The notes under the pieces were generated by a model. The model ran no database searches, had not been told where the DNA came from, and worked only from the letters and a program-made list of their open reading frames with translations. Of a stretch of DNA of 64,000 bases, positions 56,600-64,000 are shown piece after piece. Numbering within the stretch: the stretch's first letter is position 1; every line of letters starts with the position of its first letter. The stretch covers positions 2,356,001 to 2,420,000 of the forward strand of contig NZ_CP011132.1 in the NCBI RefSeq assembly GCF_000981805.1, written 5' to 3'. Position numbers and translations under genes: made by a program. Origin of the DNA: Citrobacter amalonaticus Y19 (GTDB lineage Bacteria > Pseudomonadota > Gammaproteobacteria > Enterobacterales > Enterobacteriaceae).

Positions 56600-57961
56600 A
56601 TGTTTAAACCGGAACTCCTTTCCCCGGCGGGAACGCTGAAAAACATGCGTTACGCTTTCGCCTATGGCGCAGATGCCGTCTATGCGGGCCAGCCGCGTTA
56701 CTCTCTGCGCGTGCGCAATAACGAATTCAATCACGAGAATCTACAGCTCGGCATTAATGAAGCCCATGAGCTGGGTAAAAAATTCTACGTGGTAGTGAAC
56801 ATCGCGCCGCATAACGCGAAGCTGAAAACCTTTATCCGCGATTTGAAGCCAGTGGTGGAAATGGGTCCGGATGCCCTGATCATGTCCGATCCGGGGCTTA
56901 TCATGCTGGTGCGTGAAAACTTCCCGGAGATGCCGATTCACCTCTCCGTCCAGGCCAACGCCGTAAACTGGGCCACGGTAAAATTCTGGCACTCGATGGG
57001 GCTGACCCGCGTGATTCTGTCTCGCGAGCTGTCGCTGGAAGAGATTGAAGAGATTCGCAATCAGGTGCCGGAGATGGAGATTGAGATCTTCGTTCACGGC
57101 GCGCTGTGCATGGCCTACTCTGGCCGCTGCCTGCTCTCTGGCTACATCAATAAGCGCGACCCGAATCAGGGCACCTGCACCAATGCCTGCCGTTGGGAAT
57201 ACAACGTACAGGAAGGCAAAGAAGATGTGGTCGGCAATATCGTTCACAAATACGAGCCGATCCCGGTACAAAATGTGGAGCCAACGCTGGGTATCGGTGC
57301 GCCAACCGATAAAGTGTTTATGATTGAAGAGGCTCAGCGTCCGGGCGAATACATGACCGCGTTCGAAGACGAACACGGCACCTACATCATGAACTCGAAA
57401 GATCTGCGCGCCATCGCCCACGTTGAACGTCTGACGCAGATGGGCGTGCACTCGCTGAAAATCGAAGGCCGCACCAAATCCTTCTACTACTGCGCGCGTA
57501 CCGCACAGGTTTATCGTAAAGCGATTGACGACGCCGCTGCAGGCAAGCCGTTTGACCCACAACTGCTGGAAACGCTGGAAGGCCTGGCACACCGTGGCTA
57601 CACCGAAGGTTTCCTGCGTCGCCACACCCATGACGATTATCAAAACTACGAATACGGATACTCGGTTTCCGAGCGTCAACAGTTCGTGGGCGAGTTCACC
57701 GGTGAACGCAAAGGCGACCTTGCAGCCGTGGCGGTGAAAAATAAATTCTCCGTCGGCGACAGCCTGGAACTGATGACCCCGCAGGGCAACGTCAACTTCA
57801 CGTTAGCGCAGATGGAAAACGCCAAAGGCGAGCCGATGCCGGTGGCGCCAGGAGACGGTTATACCGTATGGATCCCTGTTCCGCAGGATCTGACGCTGGA
57901 TTATGCGCTGTTAATGCGCAATTTTTCCGGCGAATCGACGCGTAATCCGCATGCTAAATAG
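56600..57961 (+). CDS. trhP: tRNA uridine hydroxylation protein TrhP (YegQ), peptidase U32 family
   Basis: This 453-residue U32-family protein takes part in prephenate-dependent 5-hydroxylation of U34 in tRNAs, an alternative to the oxygen-dependent TrhO. The conserved Cys cluster G-A-L-C-M-A-Y-S-G-R-C-L-L-S-G and Q-G-T-C-T-N-A-C-R (residues ~167-202) may bind an iron-sulphur cluster. The U32 signature lies within it. It is a monocistronic gene followed by cyaR. Confidence 0.94.
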   Translation: MFKPELLSPAGTLKNMRYAFAYGADAVYAGQPRYSLRVRNNEFNHENLQLGINEAHELGKKFYVVVNIAPHNAKLKTFIRDLKPVVEMGPDALIMSDPGLIMLVRENFPEMPIHLSVQANAVNWATVKFWHSMGLTRVILSRELSLEEIEEIRNQVPEMEIEIFVHGALCMAYSGRCLLSGYINKRDPNQGTCTNACRWEYNVQEGKEDVVGNIVHKYEPIPVQNVEPTLGIGAPTDKVFMIEEAQRPGEYMTAFEDEHGTYIMNSKDLRAIAHVERLTQMGVHSLKIEGRTKSFYYCARTAQVYRKAIDDAAAGKPFDPQLLETLEGLAHRGYTEGFLRRHTHDDYQNYEYGYSVSERQQFVGEFTGERKGDLAAVAVKNKFSVGDSLELMTPQGNVNFTLAQMENAKGEPMPVAPGDGYTVWIPVPQDLTLDYALLMRNFSGESTRNPHAK

Positions 57962-57996
57962 TTAATCAGGGTTATTTTTTCACGCCAGGAGGAATC

Positions 57997-58039
57997 TTAG
58001 AAACCGATCACATACCGCTTCGATCTTTAAGGGTATTAT
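57997..58039 (+). promoter_or_regulatory. CRP-dependent promoter of cyaR
   Basis: A CRP-like half-site pair, TTAGA-N6-TCACA (57997-58012), is centred about 42 bp before the start. A -10 element TATTAT (58034-58039) lies 7 nt before the RNA. This class II layout agrees with CRP control of CyaR. Confidence 0.8.
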
Positions 58040-58046
58040 CCATCTC

Positions 58047-58134
58047 GCTGAAAAACATAACCCATAAATGCTAGCTGTACCAGGAACCACCTCCTTAGCC
58101 TGCGTAATCTCCCTTACGCAGGCTTATTTTTTTT
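58047..58134 (+). ncRNA. cyaR: Small RNA CyaR (RyeE)
   Basis: This 88-nt sRNA is almost identical to E. coli CyaR: the 5' GCTGAAAAACATAACCCATA, the CCACCTCCTTAG single-stranded pairing core, and the terminator GCCTGCGTAA...TTACGCAGGC followed by TTATTTTTTTT. CyaR is Hfq-dependent, is made when cAMP-CRP is active, and represses ompX, luxS, nadE and yqaE in E. coli. Synteny after trhP is kept. Confidence 0.95.
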
Positions 58135-58139
58135 GCGGC

Positions 58140-58247
58140 CTAAATCGCGGTACTGATGCGTTGGCTGCACTCACTCACCCTGGCCACATAGTAATTCTAT
58201 ACTCCCAGGGATTCGTTCATTTGCCGCCTTTCTGTACCGCGATTTAG
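58140..58247. repeat. Nested palindromic intergenic repeat (copy 2)
   Basis: Perfect 14-bp terminal inverted repeats CTAAATCGCGGTAC (58140-58153) and GTACCGCGATTTAG (58234-58247) enclose an inner pair CCCTGG (58178-58183)/CCAGGG (58205-58210). The right half has GGGATTCGTTC...TTGCCGCCTTTC, matching the same part of the element at 20555-20643. Confidence 0.75.
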
Positions 58248-58312
58248 TTTGCAAAAATAGTATATTGTGTGCGTATTTTAGTCCTGTTCTGACCTCCCTT
58301 TTTCGTTTCTGC

Positions 58313-58318
58313 TATACA
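58313..58318 (+). promoter_or_regulatory. Candidate extended -10 of yegS
   Basis: TGCTATACA, an extended -10 (TGn then TATACA), lies 41 bp before the yegS ATG. The ribosome site AAGGA sits directly against the ATG, unusually close. Confidence 0.5.
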
Positions 58319-58358
58319 CTTTCTTCAGGTCTTTCAAAAACAAACGGGCAAAGAAGGA

Positions 58359-59258
58359 ATGGATCATTTCCCCTCCAGCGTATTGATTCTGAATGGTAAA
58401 AGTGCAGATAACCCCGTACTGCGGGAAGCCATTGGGCTGCTCCGCGACGAAGGCGTTGAAATTCACGTTCGCGTCACCTGGGAAAAAGGCGATGCAGAAC
58501 GTTATGTCGAAGAGGCCCGCCGTCTGGGCGTTGAAACGGTGATCGCAGGCGGCGGTGACGGCACGATTAACGAAGTGTCGACGGCCCTGATTCACTGTGA
58601 GGGTCCTGATATTCCGGCGCTCGGCATCCTGCCGCTGGGCACCGCCAATGATTTTGCCACCAGCGTCGGGATCCCTGTTGAGCTGGATAAGGCGCTGAAG
58701 CTGGCGATTGTCGGCAACGCCATTGAGATTGATATGGCGCAGGTCAACGATAAGACCTGTTTTATCAATATGGCGACCGGCGGCTTTGGCACACGCATCA
58801 CCACTGAAACACCGGAAAAACTGAAAGCCGCGCTGGGCGGCGTGTCATACATCATTCACGGCCTGATGCGCATGGATACGCTAAAGCCGGACCGCTGCGA
58901 AATCCGTGGCGAAAACTTCCACTGGCAGGGTGATGCGCTGGTGATTGGAATTGGTAATGGACGTCAGGCCGGCGGTGGACAGCAGTTGTGCCCGAATGCG
59001 TTGATCAACGACGGTCTACTGCAACTACGGATTTTCACCGGGGAAGAGATCCTGCCCGCGCTGTTTTCCACCCTGAAGCCGCAGGAGGAAAACCCCAACA
59101 TCATCGACGGTGCCTCCGCCTGGTTTACTATCCAGGCACCGCATGACATTACCTTTAATCTGGACGGTGAACCGTTGAGCGGACAGGAGTTTCATATCGA
59201 AATCCTGCCCGCCGCCTTGCGGTGTCGGTTGCCGCCGGATTGTCCGCTATTGCGTTAG
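58359..59258 (+). CDS. yegS: Lipid kinase YegS (diacylglycerol kinase-like)
   Basis: This 299-residue protein of the DAGK catalytic/NAD kinase-like fold has the nucleotide-binding G-G-G-D-G-T-I-N-E-V near residue 67 and the L-P-L-G-T-A-N-D-F-A motif near residue 94. E. coli YegS phosphorylates phosphatidylglycerol in vitro. Length and sequence match the E. coli protein. Its stop codon overlaps the remnant end of fbaB on the other strand. Confidence 0.94.
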   Translation: MDHFPSSVLILNGKSADNPVLREAIGLLRDEGVEIHVRVTWEKGDAERYVEEARRLGVETVIAGGGDGTINEVSTALIHCEGPDIPALGILPLGTANDFATSVGIPVELDKALKLAIVGNAIEIDMAQVNDKTCFINMATGGFGTRITTETPEKLKAALGGVSYIIHGLMRMDTLKPDRCEIRGENFHWQGDALVIGIGNGRQAGGGQQLCPNALINDGLLQLRIFTGEEILPALFSTLKPQEENPNIIDGASAWFTIQAPHDITFNLDGEPLSGQEFHIEILPAALRCRLPPDCPLLR

Positions 59259-59317
59259 GCAATCGTCACTTTGCTATTGAGATAGACATCCTGCACGACG
59301 TTGATCAGCTTCACGCC
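59255..59317 (-). pseudogene. fbaB: Remnant 3' end of fbaB (class I fructose-bisphosphate aldolase)
   Basis: On the minus strand the frame ending at the TAA (59257-59255) reads GVKLINVVQDVYLNSKVTIA. This matches the C-terminus of FbaB (E. coli: G-V-K-L-I-N-A-V-Q-D-V-Y-L-D-S-K-I-T-I-A) at about 17 of 20 positions. Upstream of it the FbaB similarity stops abruptly (V-A-L-G instead of K-S-M-A-D). The fragment therefore marks the boundary where the vgrG-bearing segment joined the core chromosome. Confidence 0.75.
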
Positions 59318-59706
59318 GCCCAGCGCAACAGCGTATGGCAGAGAAAGCAACCCTGCCCCTACCTGAAATAGATTTTAAAGTGATGGTGGCGTGGTAAAAA
59401 ATAACATAACAAGAGATTTTAAAAATGCAGGATGTCGTTAAATACAATCGCAAAGTGAATATCAAAAACAAAAGTATCCAGACAAAAAATATATTGAACA
59501 ATATGCAACCAGTGCTTAGTAAATATTCTGCCTGTTGACTCGCCCCATTGATATCAGTCAAAAAAAATAATGCAAAAAGGGAGTATTTCGTTTCATGCAG
59601 TAATCATGCTTATCATTTTTCCGGAATTACGCGATCGGCCTGCTTTCTCCTCCGTCACATTACCGGTTCCCATAAGATAAGTTTTATCTGTACCAGGGAG
59701 GTACCC
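59318..59706. other. AT-rich junction region upstream of vgrG
   Basis: No convincing gene is seen. The part 59365-59600 is markedly AT-rich compared with yegS and vgrG. Frames here are short and lack recognisable domains. It probably holds the vgrG promoter; no clear -35/-10 pair was identified. Confidence 0.5.
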
Positions 59707-61911
59707 GTGTCTTTAAAAGGACTGCGTTTTACACTGGAAGTTGACGGACTGATGGAAATGGCCACCGCGGTGGTGAGCTTCCGTCTGGCTCAGCATTACT
59801 CAGCCCCCTTTCTGCTTAAGGTGGATATCGCCAGCGGCCTTCCTGACCTGGTGGCGACCGATTTTCTCGAAAAAAATGCCGTACTGACTGTCTGGCAGGG
59901 CTCCGTGGCACAGCGTTATGTCAGTGGCATCGTCAGTGAAGTCATCCTCGGTGAAAATAACCACTGGCAGATGCGCTACCATCTCACCATCGTCCCTCCA
60001 CTCTGGCGCGGTGGCCTGCGCCAGAACTTCCGCATCTTCCAGCAGCAGGATATCCGGACTATCTCCTCCACCCTGCTCACTGAAAACGGCATCACTGAAT
60101 GGACCCCGGTGTTTTATGAGCCCCATCCGGCGCGTGAGTTCTGCGTCCAGTACGGTGAAACCGACCTCGCATTTCTGACCCGCCTGTGGTCAGAGGAAGG
60201 TATCTTCTTTTTTGACTGGCACGCGCCGGAAGGGCCGGAGCAAAAACTCGTGCTGTGCGACGATGTCGCCGGAGTGTCTCCGGCAGGAGAGATGCCGTTC
60301 AACCCGAACACCACAACAGAGGTCTCCACAGAATGCATCAGCCAGTTCCGCTATCAGGCGCAGATACGACCGTCTTCCGTCGAGACTCAGGACTACACCT
60401 TCAAAACACCGGGCTGGCCCGGCTATTACAACCGCGACGGCGAAAACCTGAACGGCCAGCTCACGCAGTATGAAATCTTCGATTATCCGGGACGCTTCAA
60501 GGACGAGCAGCACGGGCAGGCTTTTGCCCGCTATCAGATGGATGGATGGCGGAATAATGCAGAGACCGCGACCGGTTGCAGCAACTCACCGAAGCTGTGG
60601 CCGGGAAAACGTTTCACCCTGACCACACATCCTTCTGACACGCTGAACCGGGAATGGCAGGTGGTGAACAGCGTCCTGACGGGTGAGCAACCGCAGGCAC
60701 TGCACGGCAGTCAGGGCAAAGGCACCACGCTGTCTAACCACTTTAGCGTCATTCCGGCAGACAGAACCTGGCGCGTCCCTCCCCTGCCCAAACCCTGCGT
60801 GGACGGCCCGCAGAGCGCCATTGTCACCGGCCCGGCGGGCGAGGAAATCTTCTGCGACGAGCATGGCCGGGTGCGGGTACGCTTTCACTGGGACCGTTAC
60901 TGTCCGGGCAACGAGGACAGCTCCTGCTGGGTGCGGGTGTCGCAGGCGTGGGCGGGAACCGGCTTCGGCAATCTCGCCATTCCGCGCGTCGGCCAGGAGG
61001 TGATAGTCGACTTCCTCAACGGCGACCCGGACCAGCCGATAGTCATGGGCCGCACCTACCACCAGGATAACCGCTCACCGGGAAGTCTGCCGGGCACGAA
61101 GACGCAGATGACCATCCGGTCGAAGACCTACAAGGGTAGCGGGTTTAATGAACTGCGTTTTGACGATGCGACCGGGAAAGAGCAGGTCTATATCCATGCG
61201 CAGAAGAACATGGATACGGAGGTACTGAACAACCGCACCACCGATGTGAAAGTGGACCATACCGAAACCATCGGCAACAACCAGACGATAACGGTGGGGC
61301 TGGGCCAGACGGTGACGGTGGGTAAGAAGAATGCCGGCGGGCATGACCAGACCATTACGGTGGCCCATGACCGGAGCATCACGGTGCGTAACGACCAGAC
61401 GCTGAAGGTGACGAATGACCGGCGGGTGGACGTCAGCCACGATGACGGTCTGTACGTGGCGAATGACCGTAAGGTGACGGTGGACGGCAGGCAGGAGCAC
61501 AAAACCACCGGCGACCATATCAGCCTGGTGGCGGGTAAACACAGCCTTGAGGTGAAGGGCGACCTGGCGAGGAAAATTACGGGGGAGCTGGGGATAAAAG
61601 CACGGGATACCGTCGTACTGGAGGGCGGCGGTAAAATCACCCTGAAAGTGGGCGCTTCATTTGTAGTGATACACGCGGGAGGCGTGGATATCACCGGCCC
61701 CAGAATCAACCTTAACGGCGGGGGAAGTCCGGGGACGCCGGTAGGGACGCTGCAACCGGCGGTGCTGAAAGCGCTGATGGATGAGGATAATGGTAGTTCT
61801 GGAACCGAAAGTACGGAGCCACCACGGAAAAACGTCCAGGACACCTTTAGTTCTCCTCCCCCCCGTAAAGACATGGTACCGCCACAACGGCGCGGAAGAT
61901 TTTCACGATAA
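59707..61911 (+). CDS. vgrG: Type VI secretion spike protein VgrG
   Basis: This 734-residue protein is the trimeric tip of the T6SS needle. The gp27-like base (residues 1-~370, starting V/M-S-L-K-G-L-R-F-T-L-E-V-D-G), the gp5 OB-fold (H-G-R-V-R-V-R-F-H-W-D near 400) and a beta-prism needle of repeated Q-T-x-T-V/R-x-V-x units (about 500-640) are seen. The GTG at 59707 is the start because GGGAGG lies 5 nt upstream and the product then matches family N-termini; the frame extends 53 codons further without homology. The last ~40 residues are Pro/Ser/Arg-rich (S-S-P-P-P-R-K) and may bind cargo. The effector gene follows after 10 bp. Confidence 0.93.
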   Translation: MSLKGLRFTLEVDGLMEMATAVVSFRLAQHYSAPFLLKVDIASGLPDLVATDFLEKNAVLTVWQGSVAQRYVSGIVSEVILGENNHWQMRYHLTIVPPLWRGGLRQNFRIFQQQDIRTISSTLLTENGITEWTPVFYEPHPAREFCVQYGETDLAFLTRLWSEEGIFFFDWHAPEGPEQKLVLCDDVAGVSPAGEMPFNPNTTTEVSTECISQFRYQAQIRPSSVETQDYTFKTPGWPGYYNRDGENLNGQLTQYEIFDYPGRFKDEQHGQAFARYQMDGWRNNAETATGCSNSPKLWPGKRFTLTTHPSDTLNREWQVVNSVLTGEQPQALHGSQGKGTTLSNHFSVIPADRTWRVPPLPKPCVDGPQSAIVTGPAGEEIFCDEHGRVRVRFHWDRYCPGNEDSSCWVRVSQAWAGTGFGNLAIPRVGQEVIVDFLNGDPDQPIVMGRTYHQDNRSPGSLPGTKTQMTIRSKTYKGSGFNELRFDDATGKEQVYIHAQKNMDTEVLNNRTTDVKVDHTETIGNNQTITVGLGQTVTVGKKNAGGHDQTITVAHDRSITVRNDQTLKVTNDRRVDVSHDDGLYVANDRKVTVDGRQEHKTTGDHISLVAGKHSLEVKGDLARKITGELGIKARDTVVLEGGGKITLKVGASFVVIHAGGVDITGPRINLNGGGSPGTPVGTLQPAVLKALMDEDNGSSGTESTEPPRKNVQDTFSSPPPRKDMVPPQRRGRFSR

Positions 61912-61921
61912 AGGACTGAAC

Positions 61922-64000
61922 ATGAAAATAAGTTACCCCATCAGGGATACAGACGGAAAAGACTTCGCCACACTGGATGAGCTAATGCGTCTGGTTGACG
62001 GAGAAGCACACGGAACCTGGCTGCTGGGCGTTAACGGACTGTGGCACGGTGCTATACATATCAGTGACGTCTCTAATCCTTTCTCCGCCCTGAACCCGGA
62101 TGCTTCCAGTACCGGAGACCCGGTTCCCCTTCAGTTTATGGCCGACGGCACCATTGCCGCGTACCGGATAAACAATGATTACCTGGCAGCACCTTACAAC
62201 GGGCAGTCGCTCCGCTACAGCAGCACGTTTATCCTGGTGAAATCGCAGTGTCAGCCTGACCCGCAAAAAGAAGAAAGCTGGCTGACATTTTACAACCTGT
62301 ATATGCATCTCGCTCCGGTAAAAGATTACCCACTTTCCCCCTGTTATAAAATCAAAGCCGGACACAGCGGCATCGGGCTGCGCAAATACGTCAACGGGCA
62401 AAATGGTCTTCCCGACGGTCAGGAAAGCGGGGATCCTGTCACGTATCAGGCACCACCGAAAACCAGCAAAAGCCTTAACGCGGGAGATCGTTTTGTCTCA
62501 TCACGCACCGGACGTTTTTATGTGACGAAAAACCATCAGACGACTCTGATGACGTTCGGGCTGGTTCATCTGCTTAAAGAGGACTCAGTGGAAAATGACC
62601 CATACTGGGTCACGCTGGACCTGGCACTGGTGGAGCAGGATGGCGATATACAGGCTCTGATGCCCGCGTGGATGCAGAAGGCGAAAGCAAAAGGCGTTTT
62701 TGACACGGTGGTGCCGGGTGGCGACACGGAAGAATGGAAGGTCAGCGCCGGAACGCCGGTCGGATTTATGGGATGTATGGAATCTCCCGGCGAGGGAAGC
62801 GGTCAGGTGGACCGTGAATGGTTTGTCCATCTTGAGGTACTGAGTGCCGACCCGAATATGCCGGTGTTTTTATCCAACCCGGGAGGGGTAAAGGGAGAAA
62901 AACGGACGGTTCTGGCATCCAAAGGCACAGCGCTGTACACCCGTCAGGCGTCACCGGAACATCCGACATTCACCGCCACGTCGGCCACGCTGAACGCCCG
63001 CTGTGCGCTTGCGCGGGAAACCACAACGCCGGTCGCGGATGAATCAGAACAGTGGTGGTATAACATCACTGCGGGCGGCTGGCTGCCACAACGTGACGTT
63101 GAAGAGGTGAACCAGTACGATTTACTGAAACTGGGATTTCAGCCGCTGGAGGAGAACAGCAGCGGCGATATGGTCTACAGCCCGTATGAGGGCTGGGTGC
63201 CGGAAGCCTTTGGTTCGATAAGCCGTTCTGCGGAGCAGGGAGATGACTGGCTGTATGAACAGGTTCCCCCCTTTTACCATGAGCTGATGGCCGCGATGGA
63301 CAGCAACAATGACGGAAACGTGACAGAAGAAGAAATCCGGCAGGCACTGGTGGTGCGCGACCCGCTGGTAAGGGATGTGGTGAACCGGCTGACAGTGAAA
63401 CATCACAGCGAGTGGTTCGGCGGTCGTTCTACAGGACGGTGGGAAGGATTTTACAAAGATATGGACCCGGAAGAAGTGAAATACTGCGAGAAATGGCAGG
63501 CAGATCTGGAGTGGATGAGTCAGGTGCCGCCGTTTGATAAGGATGAGGCCGTATGGCATTTTCATCCGGTGGTATTTTTGGATGCAATCAAAGAGGGTGG
63601 AGAGTATGAAATCACCGTTGAATTGATTGAAAAATTATTAGGGCATACCAATCCTTGGTTTACCGGAAAAAGAGGTGGGAGAGAATTTTCCGAACACTTT
63701 AAAAATAATTATCCAGACGTTTATGAGTTTGATAAAAATAATTTCGTGAGCCAGTTCAATGAGCAATTAATAGAATATGGCATTACTGGCGCCTACCACA
63801 AGGCTCATTTTCTTTCTCAATGTTTACATGAATCCGCTCATTTCGATACAACCTTAGAGTTTGGATCAGGCCATAACTATGATCCGGGACAGCATCCGGA
63901 TGCAATTAAAAATGGAAACACGGTTATAGGCGATGGGCCTCGTTATAAAGGTCGAGGGTTAATTCAGTTGACATGGAAAAAGAATTATCAGCGTTTCTCT
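61922..64000 (+). CDS. Modular VgrG-linked effector, M23-like / EF-hand / GH19-like (3' end beyond window)
   Basis: An ATG behind AAGGA, 10 bp after vgrG, opens 693 codons without a stop to the window edge. Residues ~40-310 resemble a peptidase M23 beta-sheet with a long insertion: W-H-G-A-I-H-I (41-47), A-D-G-T-I-A-A-Y-R-I (74-83), Y-M-H-L (127-130), and F-V-H-L-E-V (301-306) where HxHFEV is expected. The Asp and one His ligand are missing, so it is probably inactive. An SH3-like part follows (~330-430), then a canonical EF-hand loop (D460, N462, D464, N466, T468, E471). Residues ~615-693 match GH19 chitinase/phage-lysozyme enzymes: A-H-F-L-S-Q-C-L-H-E-S-A-H-F with candidate catalytic Glu637, then G-D-G-P-R-Y-K-G-R-G-L-I-Q-L-T. 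Inferred role: T6SS-delivered peptidoglycan hydrolase. An immunity gene should follow. Confidence 0.8.
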   Translation, partial: MKISYPIRDTDGKDFATLDELMRLVDGEAHGTWLLGVNGLWHGAIHISDVSNPFSALNPDASSTGDPVPLQFMADGTIAAYRINNDYLAAPYNGQSLRYSSTFILVKSQCQPDPQKEESWLTFYNLYMHLAPVKDYPLSPCYKIKAGHSGIGLRKYVNGQNGLPDGQESGDPVTYQAPPKTSKSLNAGDRFVSSRTGRFYVTKNHQTTLMTFGLVHLLKEDSVENDPYWVTLDLALVEQDGDIQALMPAWMQKAKAKGVFDTVVPGGDTEEWKVSAGTPVGFMGCMESPGEGSGQVDREWFVHLEVLSADPNMPVFLSNPGGVKGEKRTVLASKGTALYTRQASPEHPTFTATSATLNARCALARETTTPVADESEQWWYNITAGGWLPQRDVEEVNQYDLLKLGFQPLEENSSGDMVYSPYEGWVPEAFGSISRSAEQGDDWLYEQVPPFYHELMAAMDSNNDGNVTEEEIRQALVVRDPLVRDVVNRLTVKHHSEWFGGRSTGRWEGFYKDMDPEEVKYCEKWQADLEWMSQVPPFDKDEAVWHFHPVVFLDAIKEGGEYEITVELIEKLLGHTNPWFTGKRGGREFSEHFKNNYPDVYEFDKNNFVSQFNEQLIEYGITGAYHKAHFLSQCLHESAHFDTTLEFGSGHNYDPGQHPDAIKNGNTVIGDGPRYKGRGLIQLTWKKNYQRFS

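Noticed and set aside
59317..59361. Short minus-strand peptide G-A-G-L-L-S-L-P-Y-A-V-A resembling the first helix of amino-acid permeases
   Set aside because: About 15 residues, in an AT-rich junction with no further transporter sequence; likely chance.
59274..59561. 95-codon minus-strand frame starting M-T-D-I with a TTG codon, resembling the first residues of FbaB
   Set aside because: Only four residues agree, the rest shows no aldolase similarity, and the frame differs from that of the genuine fbaB C-terminal stub.
59548..59706. 53-codon N-terminal extension of vgrG
   Set aside because: No family similarity; GTG at 59707 with GGGAGG and the typical V-S-L-K-G-L-R-F start is better.

Overview
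The window is chromosomal DNA of an enterobacterium. Gene order and protein sequences closely follow the E. coli/Salmonella his-distal region: O-antigen locus, galF, colanic acid (wca) cluster, yegH, asmA-dcd-udk, dgcE, alkA, yegD, mdtABCD-baeSR, trhP(yegQ), cyaR, yegS. From the mosaic of kept and missing genes (no yegIJKL between yegD and mdtA, no yegP between baeR and yegQ, a T6SS locus after yegS) a Citrobacter or close relative is my best guess. This is an inference from memory, not a database result.

Region 1 (1-9443, minus strand) is the promoter-proximal part of an AT-rich O-antigen locus. Downstream of galF, a terminator, a -10 element and a JUMPStart/ops leader precede wbpO/tviB-like and wbpP/tviC-like genes (UDP-HexNAc to UDP-HexNAcA and its 4-epimer), wzx, wzy, two GT4-type glycosyltransferases and fnlA-fnlB-fnlC (UDP-L-FucNAc pathway). 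fnlC runs off the left edge.

Region 2 (9444-33640, minus strand) holds galF and a complete 20-gene colanic acid cluster, wza to wcaM. It is read from a long leader with a second JUMPStart/ops site and a candidate RcsAB box. REP/BIME elements sit in three of its intergenic gaps, and a different nested palindrome lies between cpsB and wcaI.

Region 3 (34095-45014) contains core genes: yegH, the udk-dcd-asmA operon, the diguanylate cyclase dgcE, alkA and the Hsp70-like yegD.

Region 4 (45015-58360) starts with a type I toxin-antitoxin pair (19-residue Ibs peptide under an antisense Sib RNA). It continues with a BaeR box, the overlapping mdtABCD-baeSR efflux/envelope-stress operon, trhP, the CRP-controlled small RNA CyaR and a second copy of the nested palindrome.

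Region 5 (59255-64000) is an accessory junction. The last ~20 codons of fbaB survive as a remnant overlapping the end of yegS. An AT-rich stretch follows, then a VgrG spike gene, then 10 bp later a large open reading frame that runs off the right edge. It encodes a modular protein: a degenerate M23-like fold, an SH3-like segment, an EF-hand and a GH19-like muralytic/chitinase domain, with an abrupt GC drop before the last module. I read it as a VgrG-linked T6SS antibacterial effector with an exchangeable toxin tip; it is the most interesting object in the window.
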